Origin: Amycolatopsis sp. 195334CR
GTDB lineage: Bacteria; Actinomycetota; Actinomycetes; Mycobacteriales; Pseudonocardiaceae
Direction: 5' to 3'
Length of the DNA: 64,000 nucleotides
NCBI RefSeq assembly: GCF_017309385.1
Contig: NZ_JAFJMJ010000001.1
Span: 3,348,001-3,412,000, forward strand
The translations under genes were made by a program, and so were the position numbers. Shown here one piece after another: positions 54,670 to 64,000 of the stretch; positions within the stretch are counted from its first letter, which is position 1; each line of letters starts with the position of its first letter. The notes below the pieces were generated by a model. It ran no database searches and was not told the DNA's origin. It worked only from the letters and a program-made list of their open reading frames with translations.

Positions 54670-55877
54670 GACCACGCCACCGGCAGCGAGTGCAGCCCGT
54701 AGATCGTGCTGTTGCGCTTGTAGTCCAGCTCGTCGATCGCCCGCGCGATGCGCAGCGACGGCACCCGCCGGAACAGCGTGTCGAACACGATCTGCAGTTC
54801 CATCCGCGCCAGGTTCTGGCCGAGGCACTGGTGCGCGCCGAAACCGAAGGCCACGTGGTTCCGCGCGCCCCGCGCGATGTCCAGCTCGTCCGGCCGCTCG
54901 TAGGCCGCCGGGTCGTGGTTCGCGGCGTTCGACAGGCCGAGCACGCCCTCGCCCGCCTTGATCAGCACCCCGCCGATCTCCACGTCCTCGGTGGCCAGCC
55001 GGGTGGTGGCCAGTTCCGCGATGGTGAAGTACCGCAGCAGTTCCTCGACCGCGCTCAGCGTGACACCCGGGTCGTCGCGCAGCAGCTGCAGTTGGTCCGG
55101 GTGTTCGAGCAGCGCGACCACGCCGAGCGAGATCATGTTCGCGGTGGTCTCGTGCCCGGCGACCAGCAGCAGGAAGCCGAGGCTGACCAGCGCCTCGTGA
55201 TCGACCTCGCCCTCCTCGCGCTGCTTGAGGATCTGCCTGCCGAGCAGGTCGTCGGTCGGCGCCTCCTCCTTCTCCGCGATCAGCTTGTCCAGGTACCCGG
55301 TGAGCTGGTCGACCGCGTCCCGCCGGTCCTCGGGCGGGGTTTCCCGGCTGAGCAGCCTGCCCGAGTGCTGCTGGAAGAACTCGTGGTCGGCGTACGGCAC
55401 GCCCAGCAGCTCGCAGATCACCAGCGACGGCACCGGCAGCGACAGGTGGGTGACCAGGTCGGCGGGCTCGCCTGCGGCCAGCAGGTCGTCGATGGCCTGG
55501 TCGACGATCTCCTGGATCCGCGGCCGCAGCGCCTCCATCCGGCGCACGGTGAACTCCCCGACCACCGCGCGCCGCGCCGGCCCGTGCTCGGGCGGGTCCA
55601 TAGAGATCAGCGAAGGCTTGAACGACTCGCGCACCCTCGCGTTGTCCACCAGCGCCGGAAACCGCGGGTTCGCCCGGTCCGAGCTGAACCGGGGGTCGGC
55701 GAGCATGGTGCGCACGTCCTCGTGCCGGGTGAGCACCCAGGCCCGCTTGCCGGTGGGCAGTTCGACCTGCGACACCGGGTTCTCCGCGCGGATCCGGTCG
55801 TATTCGGCGGGTGGGGCGTACGGGCAGCGGCGCTCCATCGGGAACGACGGGACCCGCTCGGTGGTGGTTTCGGACAC
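54666..55877 (-). CDS. Cytochrome P450 (CYP105-like)
   Basis: A 403-residue soluble monooxygenase. Seen: the I-helix oxygen motif LLVAGHETTANM, the K-helix EELLR, and the heme loop FGFGAHQCLGQNLAR with the thiolate C351. An N-terminal PMERRCPYAPPAEYDRIR is typical of CYP105-type enzymes, which hydroxylate hydrophobic or xenobiotic compounds. GTG 55877 (starting VSETTTERV) has GAGGTAG upstream; the longer frame to 56054 covers the promoter. It precedes its ferredoxin with a 4-nt overlap and is divergent from a TetR gene with a dyad between, so it is probably TetR-controlled. Confidence 0.93.
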   Translation of the reverse strand: MSETTTERVPSFPMERRCPYAPPAEYDRIRAENPVSQVELPTGKRAWVLTRHEDVRTMLADPRFSSDRANPRFPALVDNARVRESFKPSLISMDPPEHGPARRAVVGEFTVRRMEALRPRIQEIVDQAIDDLLAAGEPADLVTHLSLPVPSLVICELLGVPYADHEFFQQHSGRLLSRETPPEDRRDAVDQLTGYLDKLIAEKEEAPTDDLLGRQILKQREEGEVDHEALVSLGFLLLVAGHETTANMISLGVVALLEHPDQLQLLRDDPGVTLSAVEELLRYFTIAELATTRLATEDVEIGGVLIKAGEGVLGLSNAANHDPAAYERPDELDIARGARNHVAFGFGAHQCLGQNLARMELQIVFDTLFRRVPSLRIARAIDELDYKRNSTIYGLHSLPVAWS

Positions 55878-55936
55878 GGCTACCTCAATCCGGACGAATC
55901 GTATGTGGAGGTTTACCTTCCGTTTTTCACGGTACC

Positions 55937-55961
55937 GATGTGGAATGCGAGCGTCCACATC
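55937..55961. promoter_or_regulatory. Probable TetR operator (GATGTGGA-N9-TCCACATC)
   Basis: Perfect 8-bp arms with a 9-nt spacer, in the 127-nt gap between the divergent P450 and TetR genes. A further half-site-like TATGTGGA lies at 55902-55909. Position and size fit a TetR-family operator controlling both directions. Confidence 0.65.
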
Positions 55962-56004
55962 CGTTGGGGTGAGACAATCCCGCGGAAGCTGAGAGGTGGC
56001 TGAG

Positions 56005-56646
56005 ATGACGGTGGAACAAGAGGAGACCCGGTTGCGGGCGGACGCGCGGCGCAACCGCGATCAGATCCTCGCCGCCGCCAAGGAGTTGTTCGCCGACGCC
56101 GGGCCCGACGTGCCGATGGAGGAGATCGCGCGCCGCGCGGGCGTCGGCGTCGGCACGCTCTACCGGCGCTTCCCGGACCGCACTTCGCTGCTGCGCGAGA
56201 TCGCCAGGGACACCTTCCGCAGCGTGCTGCTCGAGGCGCGGGCCGCGGAGGAAGAGGAGCCGACGGCCTGGGACGCACTCGTCCGGTTCCTCCGGCTCAC
56301 CCAGAAGGTGAAGCTGAGCGTGCAGCTGGCCATGCTGTCACCGCTCGCGCGGGAGGTGCTCCAGGAGGACCCGCGCACCCGCGAATTCCGCCGCGAGGCG
56401 CTCGGCATCCTGGACCGGATCGTCGAGCACGCGCAGGAGGAGGGCACGCTGCGGCCCGACGTGGGTCCCGGCGACGTGACCATCATGCTGTCGCTGCTGC
56501 TGCGTGAACTGCCGCCGAGGTCGGCGGCGGTGGCCTCGTTCGCCACCGAGCGCTGCATCCAGCTGATGCTGGACGGGCTGAGCGCCCGGCCGGGCACGCC
56601 GTTGCCCGGCCGGGCGGTGACCAGCGCCGATCTGCTGATGGAGTAG
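56005..56646 (+). CDS. TetR-family transcriptional regulator
   Basis: A 213-residue repressor. N-terminal helix-turn-helix: NRDQILAAAKELFADAGPDVPMEEIARRAGVGVGTLYRRFPDRTSLL (about 16-62). The rest is an all-helical ligand-binding and dimerisation domain. ATG 56005 has GAGAGG about 8 nt upstream; a GTG at 55996 would overlap that site. It is divergent from the P450/ferredoxin pair and is the natural candidate for their repressor, with the ligand perhaps the P450 substrate. Confidence 0.92.
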   Translation: MTVEQEETRLRADARRNRDQILAAAKELFADAGPDVPMEEIARRAGVGVGTLYRRFPDRTSLLREIARDTFRSVLLEARAAEEEEPTAWDALVRFLRLTQKVKLSVQLAMLSPLAREVLQEDPRTREFRREALGILDRIVEHAQEEGTLRPDVGPGDVTIMLSLLLRELPPRSAAVASFATERCIQLMLDGLSARPGTPLPGRAVTSADLLME

Positions 56647-56647
56647 G

Positions 56648-57506
56648 TCAGACGCCGAGCGGGTGCCAGACCGTCTTGGCCTCCAGGTACCGCCGCAGCC
56701 GCTTGATGTCCGGCTGCGCGGTCCAGTCCGGCTCCTCGGCGGGCACGCTGAGCACCCGCTTGACCGTGCCCGCGGCCGCCTTCGCCAGCTCGGCGCGGTC
56801 GGCCTCGGCCGCCCCGGTCGGGTCCAGCGCGTTGACGTCCCCGTGCGAAGCCAGCCAGGAACCGAGTTCCGCGGCACGCCCGGTGAGGATGTTCGCCACC
56901 CCGCCCGGCACATCCGAGGTGGCCAGCACCTCGGACAGGGTGATCGCCGGCAACGGCCGGTCGGCGCTGCTCACCACCACCGCGGTGGATCCGGTGGCCA
57001 GCACCGGCGCCAGCACGCTGACCAGGCCCAGCAGGGACGACTGCTGCGGCGCCAGCACGCCGACCACCCCGGTCGGCTCCGGCACGGTGAAGGAGAAGTA
57101 CGGGCCCGCCACCGGGTTCGCCGCCCCGAGCACGGTGGCGATCTTGTCGGTCCAGCCCGCGTACCAGACCCAGCGGTCGATCGCGGCGTCCACCAGGGAC
57201 TCCGCCTTCTTGGCCGGCACGCCTTCGCAGGCGCTCACCTCGCTGACGAACTGGTCGCGGCGGCCTTCGAGCACCTCGGCCACGCGGAACAGCACCTGGC
57301 CGCGGTTGTAGGCGGTGGCGCCGGACCAGCCGCCGAAGGCCTTGCGCGCGGCCACCACGGCGTCGCGGACGTCCTTGCGCGAGGCGTGCGAGGCGTTGGC
57401 CAGGAACTTGCCCTTGGCGTCGGACACCGGGTACGAGCGCCCGGACTCCGACCGCGGGAACTTCCCGCCGATGTAGAGCTTGTAGGTCTTGGTCACCGAA
57501 AGACGA

Positions 57507-57514
<8 letters not shown>
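56648..57514 (-). CDS. Half-size aldehyde dehydrogenase-like protein (no catalytic domain)
   Basis: A 288-residue protein that matches the N-terminal (NAD-binding) half of aldehyde dehydrogenases: TYKLYIGGKFPRSESGRSYPV, RNRGQ-type helices, and VPEPTGVVGVLAPQQSSLLGLVSVLAPVLATG. The Cys-bearing catalytic half is missing. It does not simply break off: the last 30 residues (EPDWTAQPDIKRLRRYLEAKTVWHPLGV) look like a dedicated tail. Start ATG 57514 overlaps the full-length ALDH stop by 8 nt. It may be a regulatory or structural partner of that enzyme. Several bases of ALDH specificity residues (for example the usual WNFP) are changed to APQQSS. Confidence 0.72.
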
Positions 57515-58945
<1,431 letters not shown>

Positions 58946-58946
<1 letters not shown>

Positions 58947-59923
58947 CAGTCCACCGTCACGTAGTCGGGACCGCTGTAGTGGCCGTCGAGCTGGGTGCGG
59001 CGCTGCAGCAGGAGGTCGTTGAGCAGGCTGGAGGCGCCGAACCGGAACAGGTGCGGGTCGAGCCACGGCGGCCCGGCGACCTCGTGCACGGCGACCAGGT
59101 ACTTGATCGCGTCCTTGGTGGTGCGGATGCCACCGGCCGGCTTCACCCCGCGCAGTTCGCCGGTGACCTGGTGCCAGTCGTGCACCGCCTGCAGCATCAC
59201 GTGGGTGACCGGCAGGGTGGCCGCCGGGGAGACCTTGCCGGTGGAGGTCTTGATGAAGTCGCCACCGGCAAGCAGCGCCAGCCAGGAGGCGCGCCGCACG
59301 TTGTCGTAGGTGGCGAGTTCGCCGGTCTCCAGGATCACCTTGAGGTGGGCCTGGCCGCAGGCGGCCTTGATCGCCTGGATCTCCTCGAACACCTGGCCGT
59401 AGCGCCCTTCGAGGAAGGCACCGCGGTCGATCACCATGTCCACCTCGGTGGCGCCGGCGTCCACGGCCATCGCCACGTCGGCGAGCTTGATCTCGCGGCT
59501 CGACCGGCCCGACGGGAAGGCGGTGGCGACGCTGGCCACTCCGATCCCGGTGCCGTGCAGCGCCTCGACCGCGGTGCCGACCAGGTCCGGGTACACGCAG
59601 ACCGCGGCCACGCGCGGGGTGTCCGGGTGCTCGGGGTCGGGCAGCTTGGCCTTGGCGGCCAGCGCGCGGACCTTGCCCCGGGTGTCGGCGCCCTCCAGCG
59701 TGGTCAGGTCGACCATCGAGATGGCGGTGTCGATGGCCCAGCGCTTGGCGGCCTTCTTGATGCTGCGGGTGCCGAGCCCGGCCGCGCGCTGCTCGACGCC
59801 GACCTGGTCGACGCCCGGCAGCCCGTGCAGGAACCGGCGCAGGCTCGTCTCGTCGCGCGTGGCGTCGGCGAGCCGCTCGGGCAGCGGTGACGGGGTGTCC
59901 GTCGCCGTTGACGTAGCTGTCAT
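58946..59923 (-). CDS. deoC: Deoxyribose-phosphate aldolase
   Basis: A 325-residue class I aldolase that splits 2-deoxyribose-5-phosphate into acetaldehyde and glyceraldehyde-3-phosphate. Seen: the Schiff-base region GGDFIKTSTGK (K225, with K230 nearby), the second lysine in LKVILETGEL, and GVKPAGGIRTTKDAIKYL. The extra 70-80 residues at each end relative to E. coli DeoC are common in actinobacteria. Leads the deoC-ALDH-half-ALDH operon and completes the deoxynucleoside route begun by deoA at 40.7-42.0 kb. Confidence 0.94.
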
Positions 59924-59975
59924 GCCCGCGAGTCTAGGCGACGTCGATCCGGGAAATTCGACGTTAGTGTTTTGG

Positions 59976-59996
59976 TCGTAATACGGCGTATTACGA
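59976..59996. promoter_or_regulatory. 21-bp palindromic operator of the ribbon-helix-helix gene
   Basis: TCGTAATACG G CGTATTACGA is a perfect 10+1+10 palindrome, 34 nt upstream of the ATG at 60031. In AT content it stands out from the surrounding DNA. Ribbon-helix-helix proteins often bind such sites and repress themselves. Confidence 0.75.
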
Positions 59997-60030
59997 TGAG
60001 GACAGGTAGGTGAAAAATCGAGGAGGCGCG

Positions 60031-60366
60031 ATGTCCGACGACTTCCCCACCCGGCGGCTGCAGGAGGCCGCGCGGCGGGCCGAGGAGGAGATCGAATCGT
60101 TCATGCGCCGGCCCGAGCCGTCGAAGGGGCCGAGCGAGGTCTACAGCGTCCGCCTGCCGGTCGAGCGACTCGAGGAGCTGCGGTCGCTGGCGGACCGGCG
60201 CGGGGTGCCGCCGACCGCGCTCATCCGCAACTGGGTGCTCGCGCAGCTGGACGCCGCGAACGGCGGCAGCGGGGAGACCAAGCAGTGGGAGGAGGAGCTG
60301 CGCGAGACCACCGACCGGCTGCGCGCGCTCCTCGACGAGCGGCCGTGGGTGCCGGTCAGGGAGTGA
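60031..60366 (+). CDS. Ribbon-helix-helix (CopG-like) DNA-binding protein
   Basis: A 111-residue protein. Residues 36-72 fit a ribbon-helix-helix: SEVYSVRLPVERLEELRSLADRRGVPPTALIRNWVLAQL, with the SVRLP beta strand. A charged coil (EEELRETTDRLRALLDE) follows. No toxin-like gene is adjacent, so I would not call it an antitoxin on context alone; an autoregulator with the palindrome upstream is more direct. AGGAGGC at 60021-60027 picks ATG 60031. Its 3' end overlaps the convergent DUF1707 gene by 11 nt. Confidence 0.8.
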   Translation: MSDDFPTRRLQEAARRAEEEIESFMRRPEPSKGPSEVYSVRLPVERLEELRSLADRRGVPPTALIRNWVLAQLDAANGGSGETKQWEEELRETTDRLRALLDERPWVPVRE

Positions 60367-61012
60367 TCTGCTTGGCCTGGCTGGGGGCCTGACGCGGTTT
60401 GCGGATCACCGTGACCGCGCCCCAGAAGGCGAAGCCGGTCACCTTGAGCACCGGCGCGTCGTCCGGGGCCTGCTGCACGTCGCCGCGGTCGTGGCTTTCG
60501 AAGGCGCCCATGAAGCCGATACCGGTGACGTCGAGAATGATGTCGTCGGGCACCACGATGTCGATGCCGGCCATGATCGCGACCGCGTTGATCGTGGTGT
60601 GCTGCTCGGCGAAGCGGGCGTGCATCAGGTTGATGTCGACGCCGCCCCAGAAGGCGAAGCTGTTGTGCGTGGCCGGGATGACCCAGCTGCCCTTGCGCTC
60701 GGTGCCGGACATCACCGCGACCGAACTGGTCGAGCCGGGGCGCCCGCCGACCAGGTTGTGCGGGCTCGTCACCGCGCGGGAGGTGGACGGCGCCACCACT
60801 CCGGCGTTCCCGTCCACCGGCAGGTCGAGGGTCACCGGGTGCAGATCGGCCGCCGTTTTGGCGGCGTAGACCACGGAGAGCCGCTCCTCCAACTCCTCGA
60901 CGGTGATCCGGCCCTCGCTCATCGCCTTGTGCAGGATCTGCGCGACCCGCTCCCGATCAGCGTCGGACACCCGCATCTGCGACGGTTCGGGAAGGCCAGG
61001 GTGCTCACTCAC
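60356..61012 (-). CDS. DUF1707 domain protein
   Basis: A 218-residue protein with the actinobacterial DUF1707 (SHOCT-like) N-terminal domain: MRVSDADRERVAQILHKAMSEGRITVEELEERLSVVYAAKTAADL (about 13-57). The rest is a beta-rich part rich in small residues, FAFWGGVDINLMHARF and VTGIGFMGAFES, as in DUF2154/LiaF-like C-terminal domains of stress-linked proteins. No membrane helix. GTG 61012; function unknown. Convergent overlap with the ribbon-helix-helix gene. Confidence 0.8.
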   Translation of the reverse strand: MSEHPGLPEPSQMRVSDADRERVAQILHKAMSEGRITVEELEERLSVVYAAKTAADLHPVTLDLPVDGNAGVVAPSTSRAVTSPHNLVGGRPGSTSSVAVMSGTERKGSWVIPATHNSFAFWGGVDINLMHARFAEQHTTINAVAIMAGIDIVVPDDIILDVTGIGFMGAFESHDRGDVQQAPDDAPVLKVTGFAFWGAVTVIRKPRQAPSQAKQITP

Positions 61013-61051
61013 GGCAGGCAGCCTAGCGCCCCGGCAGACCCCGCGCGTCAG

Positions 61052-62218
61052 TCATTCGTACGACAGGCTGCGGTCTCCGTCCGCCGGCCACGAAACCGCC
61101 TCGTTCTCCGTGTGTTCGGCCGTGTCCACTGTGTCATCACCGGGTTGGTCGGCAGGGGCGTCAGGTTCGGTGTCGGTCGGCAGGTCGAAGTCGCGCCGGA
61201 TCTCCTCGGCGATGTCCGGCCGTCCCGTGGTCTCGGCCGAGCGCGCCAGCCGGTGGGCGAGCAGGCTCCACTCCGGGTCTCCTGGATCGAGGCCGATCTC
61301 GGTCATCCAGGTCCGGAGGTAGCGGGTACGCGTGGTTTGGTCGGCGTCGGCGTACATCGCGTCGAAGGCGGTGTCCGCCGCGTGGCCGTTCAGGTCTGCC
61401 CCGGACTGCGGGTCCATCAGGAAGTTGCGGAACAGCGGCGGGATCTCGGTGTTGTTCGCCGCCGCTGAGAGCTGGGCGAGGTTGCCGATGAGGTCCACCG
61501 TCTCCTGGATCGCGGTGTCCTTCTTGGCCAGCCACCACACCACGGCACTGCCGGTGTCCTTCAGCACGTCCTCACCGAGGTACTGCCGCTTGTTGCGCTC
61601 GTACTCGCGTTCGTGCTCCCAAACCTCGCGGTTCTTGCGGACGTCGGCGAGGGACCGCAACCGTGCTTCGTCGTCGGGGGCCAGTGAGACCTTGATGCTG
61701 TTGGCCGACGCCTCCACCACGCCGCCGGGATCCTGCCGGGTGGTGCCGAGCACGCCGCTCAGGTGGTGTTCGAGCAGGGAGTAGTCCTCGGGATTGGCCT
61801 TCACCGCCTCGTGCTGCGCCTGCCGGACGACCAGGCTGATGGCCAGCCCGGCGGGATTGGCGTGGGCGATCGGTGGGCGGCCGGGGGTGAAGCGCCACCA
61901 GACCTTCGCGGAGAAGACGAACCGGTAGTCGGCCGAAGCGCTGGGCAGGTAGGTGGCGCCGACCAGCACCTCTTCGTATTCGGACGGTTCCGGGACCGGC
62001 TCGGCCGGGAGGTACTGGCTCATCCGGGCGTCCTGGAGCTGCTCGCCGCGAATGCGTTCCGCGATCGCCGCACGCACGACCAGTACGGCGCCGACCGAAG
62101 CCACCGTGATCAGCACCCACAGCCAGGTCGGCCAGGCCAGGCTCAGTCCGGCGGTCACCGGCGCGAACACGGCGAGGAAACCGAGAACGATCAGGAGGGT
62201 TTTGTCCCGTTGGGTCAC
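61052..62218 (-). CDS. SPFH-like membrane protein of unknown function
   Basis: A 388-residue protein. Two membrane helices at about 9-28 and 33-51, then a beta-rich domain (EVLVGATYLPSASADYRFVFSAKVWWRFTP, AISLVVRQAQHEAVKANP) and a long charged helix (RLRSLADVRKNREVWEHEREYERNKRQYLGEDVLKDTGSAVVWWLAKKD), the order seen in SPFH/Band-7 proteins. The C-terminal 150 residues are acidic and disordered. GTG 62218 with GGAG a few bases upstream is preferred to a TTG at 62230. It follows the ATPase gene by 15 nt, so the two are a pair. The SPFH label is inference from layout. Confidence 0.6.
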   Translation of the reverse strand: MTQRDKTLLIVLGFLAVFAPVTAGLSLAWPTWLWVLITVASVGAVLVVRAAIAERIRGEQLQDARMSQYLPAEPVPEPSEYEEVLVGATYLPSASADYRFVFSAKVWWRFTPGRPPIAHANPAGLAISLVVRQAQHEAVKANPEDYSLLEHHLSGVLGTTRQDPGGVVEASANSIKVSLAPDDEARLRSLADVRKNREVWEHEREYERNKRQYLGEDVLKDTGSAVVWWLAKKDTAIQETVDLIGNLAQLSAAANNTEIPPLFRNFLMDPQSGADLNGHAADTAFDAMYADADQTTRTRYLRTWMTEIGLDPGDPEWSLLAHRLARSAETTGRPDIAEEIRRDFDLPTDTEPDAPADQPGDDTVDTAEHTENEAVSWPADGDRSLSYE

Positions 62219-62233
62219 CTTGGGCTCCAATGT

Positions 62234-64000
62234 TCAGCAGGCGGTGGGGTCGAAGTCCTGGGCCTGGTCGATCTGCTCGATGAATCGGGTGAAGGTGTCG
62301 CGAGCGGGCACCGGATCCGCGTGTGCGCCGCGGACCCACTCCCTGGCGATGCCGAACATCCGGGAGCAGGCACCGTCCACCTCGCTCGCCGCGACGGCGA
62401 GGACTTCGGTGAGCTGGGCGCCGAGCGGGTTCTGCCCGGCCTCGTCGAGCCACGCCGTCACGTGGTCCGGCCAGTTCGACGGTTTCCGCCTCGAGAGCAC
62501 GTCGGACCACAGCCGGACCAGCGTGCGGCGGACGCCTTGGTCGGCGAGCAGCGGCTGGGTCCTGCGGTCGGCGCGGGTCACCAGGACCGGGTTCGCGATC
62601 TCGAGGAAGAGGCTGAAGTCCGCGGCCCGCCGATTCTCGGCCGGGTAGTGGCCGAGCCGGGCGAGGAGACGCCGGAACAAGCGCCCATCCGGCTCGCACA
62701 AGAGCTTGAGCGCGTCGCGGGCCAAGGCGTACGCGTCCCGCGTGCTGTCTTTGCGCCTGGCCAGCCGGTGGAGCCGAACGAGGGCTTGTTCGGGGTAGCG
62801 CGGCGCGATGGTGTCCACGCAGAGCTGGATCAACACCTTGGCCAGCGGATCGGGCAGCATCGCCTTGCCACTCCAGTAGTAGAGCTGCTGCCGGAACTCA
62901 CCGGCCCAGCGCTCGTCGGTGAGGCCTTGCTGCAGCAGTTGGGCGGCGGGCTCCGGATAGGTGCCCGCCCACGCCTCGGCCAAGTTCCGCAGGTCCGCCG
63001 TCCGGCCGGTGCGCAGGCACTGCACGGCGAGCTTGCCCGCGACCTCGCGGCGTCCCGCGTCGCTCAACTCGCGAAGGCGCACGACCCGGTCGGCCCACGT
63101 GGTCAGCTTGGCCCGCAGGTCCGGGAAGTTGTCCCAGAAGTACCGGAGAACCGCCTCGTCCTTGGCCAGGTCGAGGAAGCGAACCGTTCGCGCGTCCGTG
63201 ATCTCCGCGCGTATACCCCGCAGTCGGGTGCTGAGCGCGTTCCTCGAGAGCACGGGTTCGGGCGGTTCGGGATGGGCGGTGATGCGGAGGATTTCGTTCG
63301 CCGCGTGGTGCACGACGTCAGCGGGACCGTTCTCCAACAGGGCAACGGACAGCATGGCGGCTCTGGCTGGGCCGTCGGTGATGCTTCCCAGCTCCAGCGC
63401 CACATCGCTGTCGCGTTTCAACCACGACTTTTTCGCGGTGGCGAGCCAGCTCTTGAAGTCGAGTTCCGAGTTCTTTTCGCGAGCTGCCTTCACGAGTTCG
63501 ACGAGGCGTGCCAGGCGTTCCAGCGAATCGATTTCGAGTTTCTCGTGGATTTCCTCGTCCACCGCGTCCGGCTCGAACTCGATGCCATCGGCTTTCAGGT
63601 GGCGGAAGAACGCGGTTCGCGCGTGGGGGCGGCCGATCGTGACGACGGAGTCGCGCAGTTCCGGGACCAGGTCCTCGAAGGCGTTGTGCGGGAGCACCAC
63701 CAGCAGATGGGCGCCTCGTTCGGCGATCAGGGGCAGAGCCGTGACGAGGTGCTGCTGTGCCGAACGGAAGGTGGGCCGGTCACTGGCGGAGAGGTCGAGC
63801 AGGAACCGATCGCCCGGCTCGACCTGGGTTTCGTCCAGCAGCGGTTCGTCACCGTCCGAGCGGTCCGGGAGTTCCCGGAAGCCGGTTGTTGTTCTGGCGA
63901 GGCCGTAGAGCAGCATTTTCGCCGCGCTTTGGCGACCACTGCCCGGCGCGCCGCCGAGGAGGACGGTGCCCGGTTCTGCCACGGTCCGCTGTGCTTCGGC
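62234..64000 (-). CDS. P-loop ATPase with helical C-terminal repeats (5' end outside the window)
   Basis: At least 588 residues; the frame is open past the right edge and family-like sequence (AEAQRTVAEPGTVLLGG) continues upstream of GTG 63982, so the start is outside. Seen: a P-loop LLGGAPGSGRQSAAKMLLYGL with Gln after the usual Arg/Lys position, a Walker-B-like RFLLDLSAS, a sensor-like HLLVVLPHNAFEDLVPEL, then about 400 residues of all-helical sequence. The plan resembles STAND-type or AAA-like signalling ATPases. It is followed by the SPFH-like gene. No known system could be named. Confidence 0.65.
   Translation of the reverse strand, partial: AEAQRTVAEPGTVLLGGAPGSGRQSAAKMLLYGLARTTTGFRELPDRSDGDEPLLDETQVEPGDRFLLDLSASDRPTFRSAQQHLVTALPLIAERGAHLLVVLPHNAFEDLVPELRDSVVTIGRPHARTAFFRHLKADGIEFEPDAVDEEIHEKLEIDSLERLARLVELVKAAREKNSELDFKSWLATAKKSWLKRDSDVALELGSITDGPARAAMLSVALLENGPADVVHHAANEILRITAHPEPPEPVLSRNALSTRLRGIRAEITDARTVRFLDLAKDEAVLRYFWDNFPDLRAKLTTWADRVVRLRELSDAGRREVAGKLAVQCLRTGRTADLRNLAEAWAGTYPEPAAQLLQQGLTDERWAGEFRQQLYYWSGKAMLPDPLAKVLIQLCVDTIAPRYPEQALVRLHRLARRKDSTRDAYALARDALKLLCEPDGRLFRRLLARLGHYPAENRRAADFSLFLEIANPVLVTRADRRTQPLLADQGVRRTLVRLWSDVLSRRKPSNWPDHVTAWLDEAGQNPLGAQLTEVLAVAASEVDGACSRMFGIAREWVRGAHADPVPARDTFTRFIEQIDQAQDFDPTAC

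Noticed and set aside
60031..61012. Ribbon-helix-helix gene and DUF1707 gene as a toxin-antitoxin pair
   Set aside because: They are convergent, and the DUF1707 protein has no toxin-like features; no co-directional partner exists.

Overview
The window is GC-rich actinobacterial chromosome, most like the Pseudonocardiaceae (an Amycolatopsis-type genome). The basis is gene content and style: an F420 synthase (FbiC), many Tat or Sec secreted hydrolases, frequent GTG starts, stop/start overlaps of the ATGA, GTGA and TGATG types, an ECF sigma factor followed by a CU044_5270-type membrane protein, and an sdhCDAB locus near cdd-deoA-add, an arrangement I recall from mycobacteria. The genus is an inference. 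No rRNA, tRNA, CRISPR array, insertion sequence or prophage is visible.

Layout. 1-9.5 kb: the 3' end of an exonuclease III gene, a small secreted protein, an HD hydrolase, a RibD-like reductase, fbiC, a truncated XRE-type regulator that runs into a trypsin gene, trpS, and an ECF sigma/membrane protein pair. 9.5-18.5 kb: mostly cell envelope and secretion (polysaccharide lyase-like protein, YihY protein, MFS exporter, DD-carboxypeptidase with an SCO4848-type neighbour, subtilisin, PQQ-type sugar dehydrogenase with a PKD domain). 18.5-26.3 kb: a LacI-controlled catabolic island on the minus strand (LacI, FAD oxidoreductase, HyuA-like protein, HExxH protein, transporter) with a divergent secreted beta-propeller enzyme. 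Two identical-arm operators, CTAAT-N4-ATTAG, lie between them. 26.6-30.1 kb: sdhB, sdhA, sdhD, sdhC. 30.4-34.9 kb: a GH95-like enzyme followed by a decayed GH97 gene.

35.1-44.6 kb is nucleoside uptake and salvage: a BMP-family lipoprotein, an ATPase, two permeases, cytidine deaminase, thymidine phosphorylase and, past a coiled-coil protein, adenosine deaminase. deoC and two aldehyde dehydrogenases at 56.6-59.9 kb can carry the deoxyribose moiety on to acetaldehyde and acetate. 44.7-54.4 kb: an MFS transporter, an acidic conserved protein divergent from a Ski2-type helicase, a secreted lipase, a short second-type Rho, a repeat-rich non-coding stretch, a secreted serine hydrolase and a GNAT enzyme. 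54.4-56.6 kb: a P450/ferredoxin pair divergent from a TetR regulator. 60-64 kb: a ribbon-helix-helix protein with a 21-bp palindromic operator, a DUF1707 protein, and an unexplained pair made of an SPFH-like membrane protein and a P-loop ATPase that runs off the right edge.

The strongest unexplained signals are: (i) a family of dispersed hairpins with an invariant GAATGTGGCTTTC core and covarying flanks, found between convergent genes; (ii) the LacI/HyuA/HExxH catabolic island with its operators; (iii) the N-terminally minimal Rho with a degenerate repeat tract behind it; (iv) the SPFH-like/ATPase pair at the edge.
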